Source: an uncultured Lachnospiraceae bacterium
GTDB lineage: Bacteria > Bacillota > Clostridia > Lachnospirales > Lachnospiraceae
Direction: 5' to 3'
Length of the DNA: 64,000 nt
Assembly (NCBI GenBank): GCA_910576535.1
Contig: CAJTKK010000007.1
Span: 1 to 64,000, forward strand
Program-made: the position numbers and the translations under genes
The notes under the pieces: generated by a model
Seen by the model: only the letters and a program-made list of their open reading frames with translations
Database searches by the model: none
What the model was told of the DNA's origin: nothing
Part shown: positions 53,447 through 61,598 of the stretch, piece after piece
Position numbering within the stretch: position 1 is the stretch's first letter
How the letters are laid out: every line of letters begins with the position of its first letter

Positions 53447-54985
53447 TTATCCCACTCTTTGCATCATTTGCGTAAGGATATCCACATCTTTGGCAAAGTC
53501 CTCAAAGGTGGGGTAGTATTCCGATGGACGGTATAAGTTGCGGAGCATGGATTTATTTAACTGGTCAAAATGCCTTACGTCCAGGGGCTTGGCAAAAAAG
53601 TATCCCTGAGCGATATCGCAGCCGATATCGGCAAGGAAATTTGCCTGCTGCAAGGATTCTACGCCTTCTGTAATTATAGTTAGATCTAATTCTTTTGCCA
53701 TAGCAACTAAATAACGTAAGATGGTAAGCCCTTCATTAGAGGAAGAATTTTTGGTCAAAAAGTTCCGGTCCAGCTTAATCTGTCCGATTGGGTAATCTTT
53801 TAAAAGATTGAGCGGCGAATGTACGCTTCCGAAATTATCAATGCAGAGGGAAAAATTTTTTTCTTTTAATTTCATAATGATTTCCGCTACTTCCTTTGTT
53901 GCATTTGCAACCCCTCTTTCCGGCAGTTCGAGTATAAGCAGGTCCTTGGAAATAAGATAGGAATGCATTAATTGTTCCAGCTTATCAATAAATGCGGATC
54001 CCTGCAGATGAATTGGGGAAATATTCATGGCAATGGGAATAGGAGCCATTTTATTATCAATCCAGCGCCGGAGGATCTTGCAGCATTCTTCCCACATATA
54101 GTAATCCAATTTCTGGATGAGCGATGTATTTTCAAATAGAGGAAGAAAAGCATAAGGGGAAAGGATGCCTTTGCCCGGGTAATCCCAGCGCACCAATGCC
54201 TCTGCGGATACGATCTGATAAGAATGGAGGTCAATCATAGGCTGCAGATAGACTATGAAATTATGGTTGTTCAAGGCTTCTTCCATTTCAATGCTCATTT
54301 TTTTGTTTTCATTATAGGAACGGCTGAGTTCTTCAGTAAAATAAGCATAATTCATAGTTTTTGGATCGGTAACAGCCTTTTGCGCCAGCAAGGTGTAGTT
54401 CATAATATCCATCAGGCTGTCGCCGGTATGGCTAAGGTCTATATAGTGGATGCCGAATATTGCGGACACTGCAAAGGCAGAGGAATAATCTTTTAACTTT
54501 GCATTGATGGAATCAATCATCCCTAGCATTTCCTCTTCACTGGAATCCCGGAGAAGAATACCGAAAAGATTGGAATTGACATGGGCGTAAACAGCATTGC
54601 CCTTAACGCAGTTTTTCAATATATCGGCAGTATAAACCATGACTTTATCGCCTTCCGAGGGACCAAAGAACTGGTTGATTTTTCCCAGGCTGGAAATACT
54701 GAAACCAATCATAATAAAGACAGAGTTGGGGTATCTCCCGAAAAGAGAAGTGCACTGATTGATGAAATAATCAATATTTCCGATTTTTGTTACGGTATGG
54801 GTGAATGCAGTCTGGTTCAAAGAATTGACTGTGTCTTCCAAGTCATGGATCCTGTTTTCATAGCTGTGTTCAAGATGGGTCATTTTATCCGCTTTGTATT
54901 TATAATGGATATCTTTGATATGCAGCCGGTATCCCATAAACAGAATAATGCCGATTAAGAAAAGTATAATAATCATATAAGCCAT
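53447..54985 (-). CDS. membrane GGDEF-EAL family protein with degenerate sites
   Basis: A 512-residue protein with an N-terminal membrane helix (about 3-18) and short coiled coil. The GGDEF-like domain (about 75-215) has lost the GGDEF signature (NSNLFGILL at its place) but keeps SEGDKVM. The EAL domain (about 235-480) keeps EAL in SAEALVRW, the Asn in MNISPIHL, Lys-x-Asp in IKLDRNF, Glu in ITEGVES and Gln in AQGYFF. The metal-binding DD of the DDFG loop reads DNFG, and the loop is changed. Phosphodiesterase activity is therefore doubtful; a c-di-GMP-binding or structural role is possible. It is convergent with the surface operon and has GGGAGG before the ATG. Confidence 0.8.
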   Translation of the reverse strand: MAYMIIILFLIGIILFMGYRLHIKDIHYKYKADKMTHLEHSYENRIHDLEDTVNSLNQTAFTHTVTKIGNIDYFINQCTSLFGRYPNSVFIMIGFSISSLGKINQFFGPSEGDKVMVYTADILKNCVKGNAVYAHVNSNLFGILLRDSSEEEMLGMIDSINAKLKDYSSAFAVSAIFGIHYIDLSHTGDSLMDIMNYTLLAQKAVTDPKTMNYAYFTEELSRSYNENKKMSIEMEEALNNHNFIVYLQPMIDLHSYQIVSAEALVRWDYPGKGILSPYAFLPLFENTSLIQKLDYYMWEECCKILRRWIDNKMAPIPIAMNISPIHLQGSAFIDKLEQLMHSYLISKDLLILELPERGVANATKEVAEIIMKLKEKNFSLCIDNFGSVHSPLNLLKDYPIGQIKLDRNFLTKNSSSNEGLTILRYLVAMAKELDLTIITEGVESLQQANFLADIGCDIAQGYFFAKPLDVRHFDQLNKSMLRNLYRPSEYYPTFEDFAKDVDILTQMMQRVG

Positions 54986-55007
54986 ACAGACACCTCCCTG
55001 CTAATGA

Positions 55008-55044
55008 AAAAACAGGCAGGCCTTAGCGGTGCAAAGGCCTGCCG
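55008..55044 (-). terminator. terminator of prs
   Basis: An imperfect GC-rich stem (around 55016-55024 with 55036-55044). On the minus strand it is followed by TGTTTTTT, just after the prs stop and before the EAL gene. Confidence 0.7.
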
Positions 55045-55049
55045 TGATG

Positions 55050-56240
55050 TCAATCGTCAAAATCGCCGCTTTTATATCTTGCTACTATACTTTGGATACG
55101 TTCGTTTGGATTCAGCAGATCACTGATGGATGCATCATGGTTCAGGGTATCTATAATATAAGCAATATACTTGCTCATGTCACAATTGATATACCATTCC
55201 CTGGAAAGCAGATCGGGTGTTTGGTAAATCAGGTTGGTAGTCAATACCCTGTCAATGAGTCCATCGGCAAATGCCTGGTCGAAGCGTTTCAGCCCATTGG
55301 TAAATAAACCGAAAGTAGCGCAGATAAACACACGGTTTGCTTTTCTTTTTTTCAGTTCGGCAGCTACTTCCAAGGCGCTTTCCCCTGAAGAAATCATATC
55401 ATCAATGATTATCATATCTTTCCCTTCCACGCTTGTGCCAAGGAATTCGTGTGCAACGATAGGATTGCGTCCATTGATGACCTGAGTGTAATCCCGGCGC
55501 TTATAGAACATGCCCATATCCAGCCCAATAACATTAGCCATATAAATAGCGCGGCTCATACCGCCTTCATCCGGGCTGATTACCATCATATGATCAGAGT
55601 TCAGTTCTAAGCCGTCCACATTCTGGAGAATGCCCTTAATAAACTGATAAGTAGGCTGTACCGTTTCAAAACCGTGGAGAGGGATCGCATTTTGCACTCT
55701 TGGGTCATGGGCATCAAAAGTAATAATATTGTCAACCCCCATGGAAACCATTTCCTGAAGGGCAAGAGCGCAGTCTAAGGATTCCCTGGAAGTCCTTTTA
55801 TGTTGTCTGCTTTCATATAGGAAAGGCATGATGACTGTAATCCTTCGGGCTTTGCCGCCGACAGCGGCGATAATCCGCTTCAGGTTCTGATAATGGTCAT
55901 CGGGAGACATGTGGTTTTCATGACCGCATAAAGAATAGGTAAGGCTGTAGTTGGCCACATCGACAAGAAGATATAAGTCTGTGCCACGGACAGATTCTAA
56001 AATGATGCCTTTTGCTTCCCCGGATCCAAACCGCGGGACTTTTGCTCCTAGGATATAGGAATCCCTTTGATAACCGGCAAATGCAAGGCTGTCTTTATGT
56101 TCGCTTTCCCGCTCCGTCCGCCATTTTACAAGGTAATAATCTACTTTTTCACATAGGGATCTGCAGCCTTCCAAAGGAATAATCCCCAGGGAACCAACAG
56201 GAATGGTTTCCAAATTTCTCTTTTCTTCACGTTTTGCCAT
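55050..56240 (-). CDS. prs: ribose-phosphate pyrophosphokinase
   Basis: A 396-residue enzyme making PRPP from ribose 5-phosphate and ATP for nucleotide, His and Trp synthesis. The PRPP loop DDMISSGESALEVA, the FDAHDPRVQ block and the catalytic-loop region are present. It is longer than the usual 310-320 residues, mainly through an N-terminal extension (about 70 residues) with several Cys and charged residues. This is the extended form I associate with clostridial relatives. GAGG lies six bases before the ATG. Terminators on both sides suggest a single-gene transcript. Confidence 0.93.
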   Translation of the reverse strand: MAKREEKRNLETIPVGSLGIIPLEGCRSLCEKVDYYLVKWRTERESEHKDSLAFAGYQRDSYILGAKVPRFGSGEAKGIILESVRGTDLYLLVDVANYSLTYSLCGHENHMSPDDHYQNLKRIIAAVGGKARRITVIMPFLYESRQHKRTSRESLDCALALQEMVSMGVDNIITFDAHDPRVQNAIPLHGFETVQPTYQFIKGILQNVDGLELNSDHMMVISPDEGGMSRAIYMANVIGLDMGMFYKRRDYTQVINGRNPIVAHEFLGTSVEGKDMIIIDDMISSGESALEVAAELKKRKANRVFICATFGLFTNGLKRFDQAFADGLIDRVLTTNLIYQTPDLLSREWYINCDMSKYIAYIIDTLNHDASISDLLNPNERIQSIVARYKSGDFDD

Positions 56241-56280
56241 GAAAATCCTCGCTTTCCGTATTCACGTATTTAACTTTGGC

Positions 56281-57249
56281 TTATTCTGCTTTGTTTAATC
56301 TTTTATAGATCCGGATATCCGGTCCCGAAAGCTTGCATATTGTATAATTGCTTGTAATCCGGGAAAATATTCTGTCGGAATAGCGGTTGCGCAATTCCTC
56401 TAAAGATAAGTTGGTAGAGATAATCGTTGATTTTTTCCGCAAATGCCTTTCATTCAGACAAGAAAAAAGCTGGGAAGTTACAAAGTTATTCGTCAGCTCC
56501 GTTCCAAGGTCATCAATGATTAATAAATCACATTGATAGAAATCTTCATATACATTATGAAGTTCTTCCTTATTCTTATAATCAAAAGAAAGGTGGGATA
56601 ATGCCTCAAAAAATCCGACGGCACTGAAATATATGACAGAATTGCCATTTTCCAGCAATTCCTTTGCAATGCATCCGGAAAGAAACGATTTACCTGTTCC
56701 CACTGTACCATAAAAAAGGAGATTATGGTAGTGAAAACTAAAATTTCCTATAAATTTTTTGCATTCTTTCACTGCGTTCTGGAAACGCGCTAAGTCTTCC
56801 CCTTCGTAAAATTCATAGGATAAGACGGAAAAATTCTCCTTCTCCAGCATACGGCTGATATTAGACTGTTCATATAAAAGGGAAATTTCCGCTTGGCGGA
56901 AACAATGGCATTTTTTTCCATTAATATATCCGGTATCCTGGCAGTCGGGACAATCATAAATTGGCTCCAGATAAGTGGCAGGGAAACCGGAAGCGGTAAG
57001 CAGGCTTGTTTTGCTTTCCGATAAGTTTTTAAGGAGAAACTTTAGCTCACTGAGGGCAGTTTCATTGCCTTCTAATAATTTCCGGCCTTGTTCTACCGAA
57101 AGGGAAGCTACGGAGTCCTCCATTTCCTTATATCCATCCACATGGGCGTAAACATATTTCCGCCTTTCCTCTAAAGCGCGGCGGTTTTTGTTCTGCTTCT
57201 CCTCATAGGTACGGACGATGGCGTTATACTGGGTGTTATTTAACGGCAT
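56281..57249 (-). CDS. helicase-loader ATPase (DnaC/DnaI-like)
   Basis: A 322-residue AAA+ protein of the DnaC/IstB group that loads replicative helicase. A zinc-binding cluster (CPDC then KCHC) lies near residues 105-121, then Walker A GTVGTGKSFLSG and Walker B LLIIDDLGTE, with sensor/arginine features toward the end. It starts 15 bp after the DnaD-domain gene with GGGGGG upstream, forming the usual clostridial dnaD-dnaC pair. Confidence 0.9.
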   Translation of the reverse strand: MPLNNTQYNAIVRTYEEKQNKNRRALEERRKYVYAHVDGYKEMEDSVASLSVEQGRKLLEGNETALSELKFLLKNLSESKTSLLTASGFPATYLEPIYDCPDCQDTGYINGKKCHCFRQAEISLLYEQSNISRMLEKENFSVLSYEFYEGEDLARFQNAVKECKKFIGNFSFHYHNLLFYGTVGTGKSFLSGCIAKELLENGNSVIYFSAVGFFEALSHLSFDYKNKEELHNVYEDFYQCDLLIIDDLGTELTNNFVTSQLFSCLNERHLRKKSTIISTNLSLEELRNRYSDRIFSRITSNYTICKLSGPDIRIYKRLNKAE

Positions 57250-57264
57250 GGCCTTGCTTCCCCC

Positions 57265-58332
57265 CTAATTACTTAATAGTTCTTTTTCAAGAGCGTCAAA
57301 ATCATAGCTGTTTTGCTTGAATTGATTGAATTTATTGGCCTGTACCTGCTTAGGCTGCAGGGCAGCCTTGCTTCGGCGGAAAAGCTCATCTGCTTTGGCG
57401 ATGTCCGCTTTATGGTGAACATTGGCCTGATACCACCCGCTTAGGATACGGTCGGCATATTCAAAACGATGCTTGTCCGTGCTGAGGACCGTGCGTTCGC
57501 AGGCAGCGTCGATGATATCCATTTCGTAGCCGAAATCTTTTGTCCAACGGTTAATGTATTCTACTTCTTTCCGGGTAGGCGAACTGGTTTTCCCAAGGGC
57601 ATTCATAATATTATAAACGGTTTTATCATATTTATAAGCGTATTTTTCTGCGGCTTCGGGGGTTGTGACATTGGCCTGCGCCCAGCTTACCGCCACTTTT
57701 TCTATGTAGCGGAAATCCCGTTTCCCGCGTTCTACGCAATATTGCACCAGATAATCGGTCAAATCCATGGAAAAGCCCAGCTTGTCCTGGATAAAGAAAA
57801 CCGTCTTGATTTCGGACGGGGAAAGTGTTTTGCCGATATACTGCTCTATAATAAACAACAACTGTGAAGTATCCTCGCGGTTTTTAAATTCTTTGAGCTG
57901 ATCCAAGGTATAGGCAGGCTTGCTGTAAGGATCTGCAGAGCCGCTGTCCGGCGGGTTCACGGCTTCCGGCCCGGAAGGGGCGGACATAAGCGTTACCACC
58001 GGGGCGAACGGTTTTCCGGCGAAGCCTCCTGCGGTCTTGCTTAAATCAAGAAGATGAATGCCGATTAAATTTTTAGACTCATCATATTCCAAAGTAAGAA
58101 GCCTGTTTTTTTCCCAATATTTTAATGCACGCAGGACATCCTTTTCCGTATGGTTAAATTTATCTGCAATATCGGATACGCTGGTAGGCAGATTTGCATT
58201 CATCATACGGATCAGGTACAGATATACCTTTAACTGCGCATCATTTGCATCCTTCATATACTCGTCAATAAATATGTTGGATACTGCGGTTGCCTCTGTA
58301 TAGTTGTCTTTATAAATTTTCAAACGGCCCAT
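57265..58332 (-). CDS. DnaD-domain replication initiation protein
   Basis: A 355-residue protein. The N-terminal winged-helix region (SVSDIADKFNHTEKDVL) and two DnaB_2/DnaD C-terminal domains (about 150-230 and 235-325; SPSEIKTVFFIQD and EKVAVSWAQANV) match primosome proteins that remodel DNA at the origin. The start at 58332 (MGRLKIYK) is preferred: GCAGGTGGACAGG precedes it, and the upstream ATG at 58386 overlaps the -10 box of the promoter and would not be transcribed with a leader. Confidence 0.9.
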   Translation of the reverse strand: MGRLKIYKDNYTEATAVSNIFIDEYMKDANDAQLKVYLYLIRMMNANLPTSVSDIADKFNHTEKDVLRALKYWEKNRLLTLEYDESKNLIGIHLLDLSKTAGGFAGKPFAPVVTLMSAPSGPEAVNPPDSGSADPYSKPAYTLDQLKEFKNREDTSQLLFIIEQYIGKTLSPSEIKTVFFIQDKLGFSMDLTDYLVQYCVERGKRDFRYIEKVAVSWAQANVTTPEAAEKYAYKYDKTVYNIMNALGKTSSPTRKEVEYINRWTKDFGYEMDIIDAACERTVLSTDKHRFEYADRILSGWYQANVHHKADIAKADELFRRSKAALQPKQVQANKFNQFKQNSYDFDALEKELLSN

Positions 58333-58384
58333 CCTGTCCACCTGCCCTACGCATATTTCTCCCGGTTTTCTCAAAGCATGATGC

Positions 58385-58390
58385 ATTATA
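58385..58390 (-). promoter_or_regulatory. extended -10 promoter of dnaD-dnaC
   Basis: On the minus strand TGATATAAT with TATAAT at 58385-58390; the -35 is weak (TTTCCA). Same extended -10 as upstream of sua5. About 45 bp of leader before the dnaD start. Confidence 0.55.
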
Positions 58391-58460
58391 TCATAAGAAA
58401 TATGAAATGGAAATAGTAATTTTCCCGAAAAAAAGCCGGCAATAGGACATTGGGACTATT

Positions 58461-58487
58461 TGTGGAAAATGTGGAAAATGTGGAAAA
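58461..58487. repeat. three tandem TGTGGAAAA repeats
   Basis: Three perfect 9-bp copies (58461-58469, 58470-58478, 58479-58487). Each differs by one base from the DnaA box complement TGTGGATAA. They lie upstream of dnaD-dnaC. Confidence 0.7.
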
Positions 58488-58545
58488 TATAACGGCAAGA
58501 AAAAAGTGGAATAAAAAAGTATATAAAAGCTTAAGATTGAAAGAA

Positions 58546-58569
58546 TTTTATTCCGGCGCCGGAATAAAA
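58546..58569. repeat. 24-bp perfect palindrome
   Basis: TTTTATTCCGGC followed directly by its reverse complement, with no spacer. It could be an operator for a dimeric regulator or a transcription-ending hairpin; the zero loop argues for protein binding. Confidence 0.6.
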
Positions 58570-58570
58570 G

Positions 58571-58619
58571 AATATCCACAAATTCTGAATGAAATATTTG
58601 ATAAGAATTTGTGGATATT
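58571..58619 (-). terminator. 16-bp inverted repeat downstream of murC
   Basis: AATATCCACAAATTCT (58571-58586) is perfectly complementary to AGAATTTGTGGATATT (58604-58619). On the minus strand it follows murC closely and is followed by CTTTTATT, so it may be the murC terminator. The arms contain DnaA-box-like TATCCACA/TGTGGATA. Confidence 0.55.
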
Positions 58620-58627
58620 GTGGATAG
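58610..58627. promoter_or_regulatory. tandem DnaA-box-like 9-mers
   Basis: TGTGGATAT (58610-58618) and TGTGGATAG (58619-58627) abut each other; each is one base away from the consensus TGTGGATAA. They touch the stop of murC. Confidence 0.45.
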
Positions 58628-60007
58628 TTATTTTTGAAGGAGCTTTTCACCGACTTTTACAACATCCCCGGCACCCATAGTTATCAACAAATCTCCGTTT
58701 ATGCAATTTTCTAATACGAATTTTTCGATGGCTTCAAAGGAAGGCAAATAGATGCATTGGCCTCCGGCCCGGAGTATTTCCTCCTGCAGGTCTTTGGAGC
58801 TGATGCCAAGAGTATCGGTTTCCCTGGCGGCATAAATGTCGGCAAGAATAACATGATCAGCCAATGACAAAGCTTTTGCAAATTCAGGGAGGAAAGCTTT
58901 TGTTCTTGTGTAAGTATGGGGCTGAAATACGCACCACAAAGATTTATGGGGGTAATTTGCAGCGGCTTTTAAAGTTGCAGTAATTTCTGTGGGGTGATGC
59001 GCATAATCATCTATTATAGAGATGCCGTTTATTTTTCCCTTATATTCATAGCGTCTGTCCGTGCCGGAAAAACCGGAAAAGGCTTTCTGGATGATAGAGT
59101 CATCTATGTTAAGCAGATCAGCCAGCGCAATGGCTGCCATGGCATTATATACATTATGTTCTCCAGGGACCATGAGAGAAAAGGTCTGGCTGCCGCCGCC
59201 TTTACGGTTCAGGAGAAATGTAGGGTGTGCCAGATCATCGTAACGGATGCCGGAGCAGGAATAATCGCTGTCAGGGGAAGAGCCGTAGGTGATGATACGG
59301 CATTTTAGCCCTTTTGTTATTTCTTTGTAATGGATGATATCGCTGCTGATAATTAAAGTCCCGTCTTCCGGGATGAGGGCGGCAAATTGGTGGAATGAAT
59401 TGCGGATATCCTGAATATCTTTAAAGAAGTCGAGGTGGTCTTCTTCTATATTTAGTATAATTCCTATTTTTGGGAAAAAGCTTAAAAAACTGTTTGTATA
59501 TTCACATGCTTCTGTGACAAAATATTTGGACTTGCCTATCCGGATATTGCCGCTAATTGCCTTTAAGATGCCGCCGATAGACAAAGTGGGATCGTAATTT
59601 CCTTCTAAAAGAATTTCGGATATCATGGAAGTGGTAGTGGTCTTGCCATGAGTGCCGCTGACGGCGATAGGCATTTCATAGTTCTGCATCATCTGCCCTA
59701 GAAGTTCGGCTCTGGTCAGGCTGGGAAGGCGAAGCTCTTTCATGGCAGCATATTCCGGGTTGTCAGGATGAATGGCGCTGGTATAAACGACAACGTCAAT
59801 GTCCTTTGTCAGATTAGAAGCCTTTTGCCCGTAAAAAATAACCGCATGATTTTTTTCCAAAGATTCGGTCAAAGGGGAGGGGCTGATATCGGAGCCGGAT
59901 ACCTGGAAACCTTCTTCCAGAAGAATTTCGGCAAGCCCGCTCATGCTAATGCCGCCGATTCCAATAAAATATATGTGGCAAGGATGATGAAAATCTATTT
60001 TGTACAT
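58628..60007 (-). CDS. murC: UDP-N-acetylmuramate--L-alanine ligase
   Basis: A 459-residue Mur ligase adding L-Ala to UDP-MurNAc in peptidoglycan precursor synthesis. It shows the N-terminal nucleotide motif FIGIGGISMSGLA, the ATP loop SGTHGKTTT near residue 110 and DDYAHHPTEI in the C-terminal domain. The start at 60007 (MYKIDFH) has AGGAAG seven bases upstream; a GTG at 60016 is less likely. Solo on its strand between a repeat-rich region and the glgC promoter region. Confidence 0.95.
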   Translation of the reverse strand: MYKIDFHHPCHIYFIGIGGISMSGLAEILLEEGFQVSGSDISPSPLTESLEKNHAVIFYGQKASNLTKDIDVVVYTSAIHPDNPEYAAMKELRLPSLTRAELLGQMMQNYEMPIAVSGTHGKTTTTSMISEILLEGNYDPTLSIGGILKAISGNIRIGKSKYFVTEACEYTNSFLSFFPKIGIILNIEEDHLDFFKDIQDIRNSFHQFAALIPEDGTLIISSDIIHYKEITKGLKCRIITYGSSPDSDYSCSGIRYDDLAHPTFLLNRKGGGSQTFSLMVPGEHNVYNAMAAIALADLLNIDDSIIQKAFSGFSGTDRRYEYKGKINGISIIDDYAHHPTEITATLKAAANYPHKSLWCVFQPHTYTRTKAFLPEFAKALSLADHVILADIYAARETDTLGISSKDLQEEILRAGGQCIYLPSFEAIEKFVLENCINGDLLITMGAGDVVKVGEKLLQK

Positions 60008-60323
60008 GTTCTGCACTTCCTATTCTTTTTTATTCTTTATTATATGCATATTGCGGATATGTAAACGTTGGAAATGGAAAATAACGACAAATCCATAAAC
60101 ATTATACAAGCATACGGAGAAAAATGTAATAAGAGAGGAAAAAATCATGAATTTATACAAATTAGAAAATGATTAAAAAAGAAAATTGTAAAATTTCTAC
60201 ATAAAAAAATGAGAAAAGACAAAAGTATTTTGTAAAAAATATTCACTTTTCTATCAGAATATGGTATAATCAGACAACACAATATAGTGTTTTATTCTAG
60301 TCAGACTAATAAGAGGTGATAAC
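60008..60323. other. divergent intergenic region murC/glgC
   Basis: AT-rich. Contains the upstream region of murC and the glgC promoter. A tiny frame at 60147-60176 (nine codons after GAGAGG) is noted but not called. A palindrome AACAC-AATATA-GTGTT (60276-60291) lies just after the glgC transcription start and could be an operator. Confidence 0.5.
60242..60270 (+). promoter_or_regulatory. promoter of glgC-glgD
   Basis: TTCACT (60242-60247), 17-bp spacer, extended -10 TGGTATAAT with TATAAT at 60265-60270. Confidence 0.65.
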
Positions 60324-61598
60324 ATGATTAAAAAAGAAATGATTGCCATGCTTTTAGCTGGTGGGCAAGGCAGCCGATTGGGTGTTCTTACATCGAAGGT
60401 AGCGAAGCCGGCAGTAGCTTTCGGCGGGAAGTATAGGATTATTGATTTCCCTTTAAGCAACTGTATTAATTCCGGTGTAGATACGGTGGGTGTACTGACA
60501 CAATACCAGCCGCTCCGGTTAAATACGCATATTGGGATCGGTATTCCGTGGGATTTGGACAGGAATATCGGCGGAGTAACCGTTCTTCCTCCTTATGAGA
60601 AGAGTGCAAACAGTGAATGGTACACGGGTACTGCCAATGCAATTTATCAGAATATTGATTATATTGACAGCTTTAACCCGGAATATGTACTGATCTTATC
60701 CGGTGACCACATTTATAAAATGGATTATGAAGCGATGCTGGAATATCATAAGGATAATAATGCGGAAGTAACGATTGCAGTAATGCCTGTGCCGATGGAA
60801 GAGGCAAAACGCTTTGGCATTATGATAACGGATGAAAATAAGAAGATCACAGATTTTGAGGAAAAACCTGAGCATCCAAGAAGTAACCTGGCATCCATGG
60901 GGATCTATATCTTTAGCTGGAAGACATTAAAAGAAGCATTGGTTGTTAATGCAGGACAGCCGGCTTTGGATTTTGGTAAACATGTCATTCCGTACTGCCA
61001 TAAGAAGGGGGCGCCTCTTTATGCTTATGAGTTTAACGGTTACTGGAAAGATGTAGGGACGTTAAGCTCTTATTGGGAAGCAAACATGGAATTGATTGAT
61101 ATTGTTCCGGAGTTTAATCTTTATGAGGAGTATTGGAAAATATATACCAGCAGCACGATACTTCCGCCGCAATATATTTCCGAAGACAGCGTAATTGAGA
61201 GAAGCATTATAGGTGAAGGGTCCAATATTTACGGAAAGGTATATAATTCCGTTATAGGATGCGGCGTTACAGTAGAAAAGGGAACGGTAGTAAAAGATTC
61301 CATTATTATGAATGAAACCTATATTGGGAAAGAGTGTGAGCTGTATAAGGCGATTGTAGCAGAGAACGTAACAATTAACGATAATGTAAAACTGGGCATG
61401 GGCGAAGAAGCGCCTAACGAGACAGAACCGCACATTTATAACAGCGGTATGGTAACGATAGGGGAAAAGAGTATAATTCCTAAAGGAGTACAGGTTGGCA
61501 AGAACTCCGTGATTTTTGGTGTGACGACACCGGAAGACTACGATAACGGCTATCTTGCAAGCGGAAAAACATTAATTAAGGCAGGTGATGAAAAGTGA
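60324..61598 (+). CDS. glgC: glucose-1-phosphate adenylyltransferase, catalytic subunit
   Basis: A 424-residue enzyme making ADP-glucose for glycogen synthesis. The N-terminal loop LLAGGQGSRLG and the following KPAVAFGGKYR, the SGDHIYKMDY block and the EEKPEHP substrate site are intact. The C-terminus has left-handed beta-helix hexapeptide repeats. AAGAGGTGAT precedes the ATG, and the 3' end overlaps glgD by four bases. Confidence 0.95.
   Translation: MIKKEMIAMLLAGGQGSRLGVLTSKVAKPAVAFGGKYRIIDFPLSNCINSGVDTVGVLTQYQPLRLNTHIGIGIPWDLDRNIGGVTVLPPYEKSANSEWYTGTANAIYQNIDYIDSFNPEYVLILSGDHIYKMDYEAMLEYHKDNNAEVTIAVMPVPMEEAKRFGIMITDENKKITDFEEKPEHPRSNLASMGIYIFSWKTLKEALVVNAGQPALDFGKHVIPYCHKKGAPLYAYEFNGYWKDVGTLSSYWEANMELIDIVPEFNLYEEYWKIYTSSTILPPQYISEDSVIERSIIGEGSNIYGKVYNSVIGCGVTVEKGTVVKDSIIMNETYIGKECELYKAIVAENVTINDNVKLGMGEEAPNETEPHIYNSGMVTIGEKSIIPKGVQVGKNSVIFGVTTPEDYDNGYLASGKTLIKAGDEK

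Noticed and set aside
58461..58487. tandem repeats as a CRISPR array
   Set aside because: The unit is only 9 bp with no spacers and no cas gene in the window.
58387..58627. chromosomal origin of replication
   Set aside because: No dnaA, dnaN or AT-rich unwinding element alongside; a regulatory region is more likely.
60147..60176. nine-codon frame after GAGAGG upstream of glgC
   Set aside because: Lies before the glgC promoter and is too short to support without expression data.
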